DNA from: Roseovarius sp. A-2
Lineage (GTDB): Bacteria > Pseudomonadota > Alphaproteobacteria > Rhodobacterales > Rhodobacteraceae
Reading direction: 5' to 3'
Assembly: GCF_002072155.1 (NCBI RefSeq)
Contig: NZ_BDIY01000001.1
Coordinates: 1-64,000 of the forward strand
DNA length: 64,000 nt
Both the position numbers and the translations under genes were made by a program. The notes under the pieces were generated by a model. It did not search any database and was not told the origin of the DNA. It worked only from the letters and a program-made list of their open reading frames with translations. This document shows positions 58,275 through 64,000 of this stretch, piece after piece. Position 1 is the stretch's first letter; every line of letters starts with the position of its first letter.

Positions 58275-58496
58275 ATGGATCCCGATCTCGCGATGGCTAT
58301 CGGCATGGTGCTGGGGGTGTTTTCCGTCCCTTCCATTCTCTCGGCGCTGTCGGACCGGCGGGCACCGAGGGTGGCCTCTTTTACCCTGATGGCGAGCGGC
58401 GGGCTGATCCTCTGGGCGATCGCCAACAAGCCTGGTGGCTATAGCTTCGCGGACCTTCCACATGTGCTGATCTCGGTGATCGCCCGTTATATTTGA
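58275..58496 (+). CDS. Small membrane protein of unknown function
   Basis: A 73-residue protein with two hydrophobic segments (LAMAIGMVLGVFSVPSILSAL and ASFTLMASGGLILWAIA) separated by a basic RRAPR loop, and a C-terminal GGYSFADLPHVLISVIARYI. I recall this type beside pyk in Rhodobacteraceae but cannot name a function. Two consecutive ATGs at 58272 and 58275 are possible starts; GAGG upstream is better spaced for 58275. It is probably co-transcribed with pyk. Confidence 0.65.
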   Translation: MDPDLAMAIGMVLGVFSVPSILSALSDRRAPRVASFTLMASGGLILWAIANKPGGYSFADLPHVLISVIARYI

Positions 58497-58524
58497 GCGA
58501 CGCCGGAAATCCGCAACCGGCCTC

Positions 58525-58553
58525 TTGAACTAATCCCGGCGTCCGAGTATACG
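58525..58553 (+). promoter_or_regulatory. Sigma-70 promoter of rpmI-rplT
   Basis: TTGAAC (58525-58530) and TATACG (58548-58553) are separated by exactly 17 bases, close to the housekeeping consensus. The predicted start near 58560 leaves a leader of about 70 bases before rpmI. Confidence 0.75.
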
Positions 58554-58631
58554 GCGCGCTCTATCCGCAGGACCGGCCAGACGTGGCATGCCGAGTCGTG
58601 CGTCCCTACCGACCTAGAAAAGGAGCCGGAA

Positions 58632-58832
58632 ATGCCCAAGATGAAGACAAAATCGAGCTGCAAGAAGCGGTTCAAGGTGACGGCCTCTGGCCGCGTTGTG
58701 GCCGCACAGGCCGGCAAGCGCCATGGCATGATCAAGCGCACCAACAAGTTTCTCCGTAACGCGCGTGGCACCACCACGCTCAGCAAAGCCGACGAAGGTA
58801 TCATCAAGCCGATGATGCCCTACGCACGCTAA
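58632..58832 (+). CDS. rpmI: 50S ribosomal protein L35
   Basis: A 66-residue basic ribosomal protein. It starts [19 protein letters not shown] and has [20 protein letters not shown], typical of L35. AAAAGGAG lies 7 bases upstream of the ATG. It is followed after 21 bases by rplT. infC, often upstream, is not adjacent; a small membrane protein gene and a fresh promoter occupy that position. Confidence 0.98.
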   Translation: MPKMKTKSSCKKRFKVTASGRVVAAQAGKRHGMIKRTNKFLRNARGTTTLSKADEGIIKPMMPYAR

Positions 58833-58853
58833 GCCCCAAGGAGGATCTGAAAG

Positions 58854-59219
58854 ATGTCACGCGTCAAAGGTGGGGTTGTTACCCACGCCCGTCACAAGAA
58901 AGTCGTCAAGGCCGCCAAAGGTTACTATGGCCGCCGCAAGAATACCTTCAAGGTGGCCGCACAGGCCGTCGACAAGGCCAACCAATACGCCACGCGCGAC
59001 CGCAAGAACCGCAAGCGCAATTTCCGCGCTCTGTGGATCCAGCGGATCAATGCCGCCGTGCGCGCTCATGATGAGGGGCTGACCTATTCGCGCTTCATCA
59101 ACGGGTTGACCTTGGCCGGGGTCGAGGTCGACCGCAAGGTGCTCGCCGATCTCGCCGTGCACGAACCCGCCGCGTTCGGCGCGATCGTGGATCAGGCGAA
59201 AGGTGCGCTGGCCTCCTGA
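58854..59219 (+). CDS. rplT: 50S ribosomal protein L20
   Basis: A 121-residue ribosomal protein needed early in 50S assembly. Family sequence runs throughout: [28 protein letters not shown], then [20 protein letters not shown] and [28 protein letters not shown] precedes the start. It forms the rpmI-rplT operon and is followed by a strong terminator. Confidence 0.98.
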   Translation: MSRVKGGVVTHARHKKVVKAAKGYYGRRKNTFKVAAQAVDKANQYATRDRKNRKRNFRALWIQRINAAVRAHDEGLTYSRFINGLTLAGVEVDRKVLADLAVHEPAAFGAIVDQAKGALAS

Positions 59220-59244
59220 GCCGGGTCGCATCGAGGGACAGAGA

Positions 59245-59283
59245 AGACGCCGCCCGGGTTGTGATCCGGGCGGCGTCTTTGTG
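59245..59283 (+). terminator. Intrinsic terminator of rpmI-rplT
   Basis: AGACGCCGCCCGG (59245-59257) pairs perfectly with CCGGGCGGCGTCT (59266-59278) around an eight-base loop and is followed by TTTGTGTT. It begins 25 bases after the rplT stop codon. Confidence 0.9.
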
Positions 59284-59361
59284 TTCTGGGGTCCGTGCGG
59301 TGGCGCATCGCGTGCGCCGGGACAGGGCACGTCTTGTTTGAAACCGCGCCGCTTTCTCCTC

Positions 59362-59390
59362 TTGACCGCCTTCGCGCAAAGCCATATCTC
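59362..59390 (+). promoter_or_regulatory. Sigma-70 promoter of tRNA-Gly
   Basis: TTGACC (59362-59367) and TATCTC (59385-59390) are 17 bases apart, placing the start a few bases before the mature tRNA 5' end at 59403. Confidence 0.6.
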
Positions 59391-59402
59391 AACGGCTCAG
59401 AT

Positions 59403-59476
59403 GCGGGTATGGTGAAAAGGTATCACGAAAGCTTCCCAAGCTTCAGTTACGGGTTCGATTCCCGTTACCCGCTCCA
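59403..59476 (+). tRNA. tRNA-Gly (anticodon CCC)
   Basis: The acceptor arm GCGGGTA (59403-59409) pairs with TACCCGC (59466-59472), with discriminator T and encoded CCA at 59474-59476. The anticodon loop TTCCCAA between AAGC and GCTT gives anticodon CCC, and the T-arm contains GGGTTCGATTCCC. The last 34 bases are antisense to the 3' end of the adjacent cyclopropane synthase gene. Confidence 0.95.
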
Positions 59477-60678
59477 ACGTCCTCCCCACAAAGATAATCG
59501 CGCGTGACCGGCACCACCCCGTGCCGCTTGGTCAGTTGGAACTGAAACACCACATGGTGCCCGTCGCGAAAGCTCATCTCCGAGGCGACGAGGTAGAACC
59601 GCCACATCCGGCAGAATTTCTCGTCATAGAGCGCGCGGGCCTTGTCGATATTGGCGTCGAACCGGCCGAGCCAGTGGCGCAGCGTGTCGGCGTAATGCAG
59701 GCGCCAGACCTCGAGATCGGTTATCATCAGCCCTTCGCGCTCGATCACCGGCGCGACTTCTGACAGCGCCGGGACATAGCCGCCGGGAAAGATGTATTTC
59801 GCGATCCAGGGGTTGGTCGAACTGGGCGGGGCCGAGCGTCCGATCGTGTGGATGACCGCAACGCCGTCTTCGCTCAGCAACTCGCGGATCTTCTCGAAAT
59901 AGCTGTGATAATGTGGCACGCCCACATGTTCGAACATGCCGACCGACACGATCCGGTCGAACTGCCCCTCAACGTCGCGGTAATCCGTCAGCTCAAAGCG
60001 CGCCCGGTCCGCCAGCCCTGCCTTTTTGGCCCGGGCATTGGCCATCTTGTGCTGTTCCTCCGACAGGGTGACGCCGGTCACCTCGGCCCCGTGCTGGCCT
60101 GCCAGCATCAGCCCCATGCCGCCCCAGCCACAGCCGATATCGAGCACGCGCATCCCCGGACGGGTCAGCAGCTTGGCTGCGATATGCGCCTTCTTGGCGG
60201 CCTGCGCCTCTTCCAGCGTCATGTCGGGGCGCGCGTAATAGGCGCAGGAATATTGCCGGTCCTCGTCGAGAAAGAGATCGTAGAGCGCGCCCGAAAGGTC
60301 ATAGTGATGCGCCACGTTGCGGCGTGATCGCGCGGCAGGGTTGTGCTGCGCGACCCGCTTGAGCAGCTTGCGCAGGCGCTTGATGGCGCGCAGCAGGCGG
60401 GGTGGGCGGCTGCCCTTGCCCATCGTCTTGACCAGCGACAAAAAGCCATGCAGGTCGTCCCCGTCCAGCGTGAGCCGCCCCTCCATATAGCCCTCGCCCG
60501 CGGCAAGCTCTGGCTTCAGGAGCATTTGCCGCACGATGGTCTCGTCATGCAGTCGCAGGCCGACGGCAGACCCGCTGCCATCGCCGTAATTCCGGCAGGT
60601 GCCATCGGGATAGGTGACAGCGAGGCTGCCCTTTTGGACAAGCGCGCGCAGGAAACGGTCAAGCAGATGGCTCCACAT
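59443..60678 (-). CDS. Cyclopropane-fatty-acyl-phospholipid synthase, copy 1
   Basis: A 411-residue SAM-dependent enzyme that methylenates unsaturated phospholipid acyl chains. It has [20 protein letters not shown], the SAM motif [29 protein letters not shown] and IFPGGYVPALSE. GGAGTTGCCCG precedes the ATG. The reading frame ends inside the convergent tRNA-Gly gene, so the last ten or so residues (AGNGNRTRN end) are encoded by DNA antisense to the tRNA and probably have no functional meaning. It is a tandem paralogue of the next gene. Confidence 0.93.
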   Translation of the reverse strand: MWSHLLDRFLRALVQKGSLAVTYPDGTCRNYGDGSGSAVGLRLHDETIVRQMLLKPELAAGEGYMEGRLTLDGDDLHGFLSLVKTMGKGSRPPRLLRAIKRLRKLLKRVAQHNPAARSRRNVAHHYDLSGALYDLFLDEDRQYSCAYYARPDMTLEEAQAAKKAHIAAKLLTRPGMRVLDIGCGWGGMGLMLAGQHGAEVTGVTLSEEQHKMANARAKKAGLADRARFELTDYRDVEGQFDRIVSVGMFEHVGVPHYHSYFEKIRELLSEDGVAVIHTIGRSAPPSSTNPWIAKYIFPGGYVPALSEVAPVIEREGLMITDLEVWRLHYADTLRHWLGRFDANIDKARALYDEKFCRMWRFYLVASEMSFRDGHHVVFQFQLTKRHGVVPVTRDYLCGEDVGAGNGNRTRN

Positions 60679-60777
60679 CGGGCAACTCCTGAATGGCGGA
60701 TTGGCGCATAGCTTGGGGCAGGCATGCGGTACTGTCCACGGCGCGCACGCCCGGTTGGCGCAAATGTGACTGCGGGA

Positions 60778-62031
60778 TCAGGCGATACGGCGTTCCGGTG
60801 CGGTGTCGGTATCGGCCCCGCTGCCCGAACCGTCACGATAGAGATAATCACGCGTGAGCGGCACCGCGTCCTGTTGCGGGCTCATCTGGAACTGGAACAC
60901 CACCTGATTGTTGAGCCGGAACGTCAACTCGCTGGCGATCAGGTAATAGCGCCACATCCGGTAGAACCGCTCGTCATAGAGGGTGCGGGCACGCTCGATA
61001 TTGGCCTCGAACCGCCTGCGCCACTCGCGCAGCGTTTCGGCGTAATGCAGCCGCCAGACCTCGACATCTGTGGTCACCAGACGGTGCCGTTCGACCGCCG
61101 CCATCGCCTCGGACATGGCCGGGCAATAGCCGCCGGGAAAGATGTATTTGGTGATCCACGGGCTGGTCGCCCCCGGCGGCCCGGCTCGCCCGATGAAATG
61201 TATGAGCGCGATGCCATCGTGCCTCAGCAGGCGTTTGACCGTTGCAAAGTATGCATCGTAATGCGGCACGCCGACATGTTCGAACATGCCGACCGAGACG
61301 ATGCGGTCGAACTGCCCCTGCACGTCGCGGTAATCCATCAACTCGAACCGCGCCTTGCCCGCCAGCCCGGCCTTATCGGCGCGGGCATTGGCCATCGCAT
61401 GCTGCTCGCGTGACAGCGTCACGCCCGTCACCTCGGCCCCGAAATCGCGCGCCAGCGCGAGGCCCATGCCGCCCCACCCGCAGCCGATATCGAGCACGCG
61501 CATCCCTGGTTCGATCAACAGCTTGCGGGCGATATGCGCCTTTTTGGCCGCTTGCGCCTCTTCCAGTGACATGTCGGGACGGGCGAAATAGGCGCACGAA
61601 TAGTTCCGGTCCTCGTCGAGGAACAGGTCATACAGTTCGCCCGACAGGTCATAATGATGCGCCACGTTCGCGCGCGACCGAGTCGCCGGGTTGAATTGAT
61701 CCAGCCGCCGCTTGAGCCAGCGAAGCCCCTCCAGTGGACGGCGAAACCACGGCTGCCCTTGATCGGCGATATTCATGATCGCGAGGCTGAGAAAGCCGTA
61801 GACATCATCCCTCTCGAAGGTGACGGTCCCGTCCATATAGCCCTCGCCGATGGCCATGTCGGGCGAAATTACGATCCGGCGGGGCAGGGTTGGGTCGTGC
61901 AGCGTCACCGCAGCCTCGGGTGCGTCGCCGCCGGGGCCATAGGCGTGGGTCTGTCCGTCAGGGTAGGTGACGCGCAACCGTCCACGCTTGAAAAGATGGG
62001 TCAGAAATCTGTCCAGAGCCTTGGTCCACAT
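60778..62031 (-). CDS. Cyclopropane-fatty-acyl-phospholipid synthase, copy 2
   Basis: A 417-residue paralogue of the gene at 59443-60678, colinear over its full length and sharing blocks such as [27 protein letters not shown] and [14 protein letters not shown]. The catalytic bicarbonate/SAM framework is intact. Its C-terminus is independent of the tRNA. GAGGTGT lies upstream of the ATG. Such CfaA/CfaB-like pairs can differ in chemistry (cyclopropanation or methylation of acyl chains); which copy does which is not visible. Confidence 0.92.
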   Translation of the reverse strand: MWTKALDRFLTHLFKRGRLRVTYPDGQTHAYGPGGDAPEAAVTLHDPTLPRRIVISPDMAIGEGYMDGTVTFERDDVYGFLSLAIMNIADQGQPWFRRPLEGLRWLKRRLDQFNPATRSRANVAHHYDLSGELYDLFLDEDRNYSCAYFARPDMSLEEAQAAKKAHIARKLLIEPGMRVLDIGCGWGGMGLALARDFGAEVTGVTLSREQHAMANARADKAGLAGKARFELMDYRDVQGQFDRIVSVGMFEHVGVPHYDAYFATVKRLLRHDGIALIHFIGRAGPPGATSPWITKYIFPGGYCPAMSEAMAAVERHRLVTTDVEVWRLHYAETLREWRRRFEANIERARTLYDERFYRMWRYYLIASELTFRLNNQVVFQFQMSPQQDAVPLTRDYLYRDGSGSGADTDTAPERRIA

Positions 62032-62270
62032 GCTACACCTCGCTTTCTGGCACCCGGTTCCAGGGCATCTTTACGGCGTACCAAACTTCTCCTTGTGCCC
62101 GTTTGTTCCGGGTAGCCTGCTCGTGTGAAAGGTATTTTTGCGCAATTTCCCTGTTCTGTAAACGGTTTTGCCCGGCCCTGACCCGCCCCGCACTTGACTT
62201 TGCCGCCCCGCCAAGGTGTATCGGCCCGGACCCAAGAGACAGGCCCGCGACCGGGCTCGGAGAGGATAAC

Positions 62271-64000
62271 ATGCACAGCTATCGCAGCCATTCCTGCGCA
62301 GATTTGACGAAAACAGACGTGGGCGAGACCGTGCGCCTTGCAGGCTGGGTGCATCGCATCCGCGATCACGGGGGGGTTCTGTTTATCGACCTGCGCGATC
62401 ACTATGGCGTGACACAGGTGCTGTGCGACCCCGACAGCCCGGTTTTCGCCGAGGTGGAGAAACTGCGCAGCGAATTCTGCATCCGAATCGATGGCGCGGT
62501 GAAGGCGCGCGACGAAGGTCTGGTGAACCCCAAGATTCCTACCGGCGAGATTGAGGTTTTCATTCGTGACATGGAAATCCTCGGGGCGGCGGGCGAATTG
62601 CCTTTGCAGGTGTTCGGCGAGCAGGACTATCCCGAGGAGACGCGTCTGCGCTATCGCTATCTTGACCTGCGGCGCGAGGCGATGCAGCACAACATGACCC
62701 TGCGCTCTGACGTCGTGGCCGCGATGCGTCGCCGGATGTGGGATCAGGGCTTTCGCGAGTTTCAGACGCCGATCATCACCGCCTCGTCGCCTGAGGGCGC
62801 GCGCGATTTTCTGGTGCCGTCGCGGCAACATCCGGGCAAATTCTACGCCCTGCCGCAGGCACCGCAGCAGTTCAAGCAGTTGATCATGGTCTCGGGCTTC
62901 GACAAGTATTTCCAGATCGCGCCCTGCTTTCGCGATGAGGACCCGCGCGCCGACCGTTCGCCCACCGATTTCTACCAGCTTGACCTCGAGATGAGCTTTG
63001 TCGAGCAACAGGACGTGTTCGACACGATCCAGCCGGTCATTCAGGGCGTGTTCGAGGAGTTCGGCGAGGGCGCCACGGTCGACAAGGTCTGGCCGCAAAT
63101 CAGCTATCGCGACGCCGCCCTCTGGTATGGCACCGACAAGCCCGACCTGCGCAACCCGATCAAGATGCAGGATGTCAGCGAGCATTTCCGCGGCTCGGGC
63201 TTTGCGATTTTCGCCAAGCTGCTGGAACAGGACGGCACCGAAATTCGCGCCATCCCCGCGCCCACTGGTGGCAGCCGCAAGTTCTGTGACCGGATGAACG
63301 CCTTTGCCCAGAAAGAAGGGCTGCCGGGGATGGGGTATATCTTCTGGCGCGATCAGGGTGACGGGATGGAAGCCGCAGGCCCGCTGGCCAAGAATATCGG
63401 CCCCGAGCGGACCGAGGCGATCCGTCAGCAGCTTGGGCTTGGCGTGGGCGATGCGGCGTTTTTCCTTGGCGGCAAGCCGCAGGCGTTTGAGCGGGTGGCG
63501 GCCAAGGCGCGCGACGTGATCGGCGAGGAACTGGGCCTCACTGAGCAAAACCGCTTTGCGTTTGCCTGGATCGTCGATTTTCCGATGTACGAGGCGGATG
63601 AAGAAACCGGCAAGGTCGATTTCAGCCACAACCCGTTTTCGATGCCGCAGGGCGGGCGCGCCGCGCTCGACGGCGATCCGCTGGAGGTTCTGGGCTATCA
63701 GTATGACCTTGCCTGCAACGGCTATGAGCTGGTCTCGGGGGCCATTCGGAACCACAGGCCCGAGATCATGTTCAAGGCGTTCGAGCTGGCGGGCTATGGT
63801 GAGGACGAGGTGCGCAAGCGGTTCGGCGGCATGGTCAACGCGTTCCAGTTCGGCGCGCCGCCGCATGGTGGCTGTGCGGCGGGCATCGACCGGATCGTGA
63901 TGCTGCTGGCGGGCACGTCCAACATCCGCGAGGTGATCATGTTCCCAATGAACCAGCGCGCCGAAGACCTGATGATGAACGCCCCCTCGGATCCGACCAG
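62271..64000 (+). CDS. aspS: Aspartate--tRNA ligase (3' end beyond window)
   Basis: A class II aminoacyl-tRNA synthetase; about 576 residues are visible of an expected 590 or so, so only the end is missing. It opens with an OB-fold anticodon-binding domain ([19 protein letters not shown]). Motif 2 lies in [20 protein letters not shown], a bacterial GAD insertion includes [16 protein letters not shown], and motif 3 is [17 protein letters not shown]. Alphaproteobacterial enzymes are often non-discriminating and also charge tRNA-Asn. AGAGGATAAC precedes the start. It diverges from the cfa pair across 239 bases. Confidence 0.97.
   Translation, partial: MHSYRSHSCADLTKTDVGETVRLAGWVHRIRDHGGVLFIDLRDHYGVTQVLCDPDSPVFAEVEKLRSEFCIRIDGAVKARDEGLVNPKIPTGEIEVFIRDMEILGAAGELPLQVFGEQDYPEETRLRYRYLDLRREAMQHNMTLRSDVVAAMRRRMWDQGFREFQTPIITASSPEGARDFLVPSRQHPGKFYALPQAPQQFKQLIMVSGFDKYFQIAPCFRDEDPRADRSPTDFYQLDLEMSFVEQQDVFDTIQPVIQGVFEEFGEGATVDKVWPQISYRDAALWYGTDKPDLRNPIKMQDVSEHFRGSGFAIFAKLLEQDGTEIRAIPAPTGGSRKFCDRMNAFAQKEGLPGMGYIFWRDQGDGMEAAGPLAKNIGPERTEAIRQQLGLGVGDAAFFLGGKPQAFERVAAKARDVIGEELGLTEQNRFAFAWIVDFPMYEADEETGKVDFSHNPFSMPQGGRAALDGDPLEVLGYQYDLACNGYELVSGAIRNHRPEIMFKAFELAGYGEDEVRKRFGGMVNAFQFGAPPHGGCAAGIDRIVMLLAGTSNIREVIMFPMNQRAEDLMMNAPSDPT

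Noticed and set aside
62001-63866. A 621-codon minus-strand frame
   Set aside because: Antisense of aspS; composition is shadow-like and it starts within the synthetase.

Overview
The window is high-GC DNA of an alphaproteobacterium, most likely a marine Rhodobacterales (Roseobacter-type) organism. I infer this from the gene families and layout: a dac-tmk-holB-tatD operon, one LolC/E-type permease with LolD, an MlaA/MlaC pair, two tandem cyclopropane fatty acid synthases, a persulfide dioxygenase/rhodanese pair with an ATTC-N8-GAAT operator, FnrL-like and NtrC-like sites, and several small families I associate with Rhodobacteraceae. No species can be named from sequence alone.

Layout. 1-5716 looks accessory: a four-gene polar amino acid ABC importer on the minus strand, a serine recombinase that has lost its catalytic N-terminus, a cluster of phased TTCCCTG repeats, and then tRNA-Ser(UGA) at 5717-5806, whose 3' end faces this block. 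6008-14475 is a long plus-strand housekeeping run: SPOR lipoprotein, D,D-carboxypeptidase, tmk, holB, tatD, a metallo-beta-lactamase-fold hydrolase, an AEC transporter and the LolC/E-LolD lipoprotein release system. 14576-21587 holds an Ldh-family dehydrogenase, four tandem palindromes, a cytochrome c, a DUF4864 protein, a large beta-helix protein, a putative outer membrane protein on the opposite strand, small stress-related genes, a broken zinc-ribbon gene and a VanZ-like protein.

21613-36674 is mostly minus strand: carB, a secreted orphan, a DMT transporter with an alpha/beta hydrolase, pgeF-midA-lgt, and mutL-rmuC. Among these, on the plus strand, lie pabB, the mechanosensitive channels mscL and mscS, and a UbiK-like gene. 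36819-40115 contains the sulfide/persulfide detoxification pair and glnK-amtB with its nitrogen-control region. 40116-48004 is envelope-related: a class A penicillin-binding protein, a frameshifted OmpA-family gene, mlaA-mlaC and a type I secretion ATPase/adaptor pair.

48081-58496 carries short operons of general metabolism: RidA, GDPD phosphodiesterase, GNAT, pterin dehydratase, peroxiredoxin, FAD oxidoreductase, rsmD, sdaA, GST, DUF1244, N-formylglutamate amidohydrolase and pyk. 58632 to the end holds rpmI-rplT with a clear promoter and terminator, tRNA-Gly(CCC), two cfa-type genes and aspS, which runs off the right edge. Most operon neighbours overlap by 1-4 bases (ATGA, GTGA, TTGA or TAATG junctions), implying translational coupling.

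The most unusual signals are the four back-to-back palindromes at 15558-15648, the helically phased TTCCCTG array at 5369-5438, two genes broken by apparent single-base losses (20989-21215 and 42270-43246), and candidate operators for SqrR/BigR, NtrC, FnrL and a LacI-family regulator in front of matching genes. I did not find a clear multi-gene defence or otherwise novel system. No CRISPR array, intact insertion sequence or prophage is visible.
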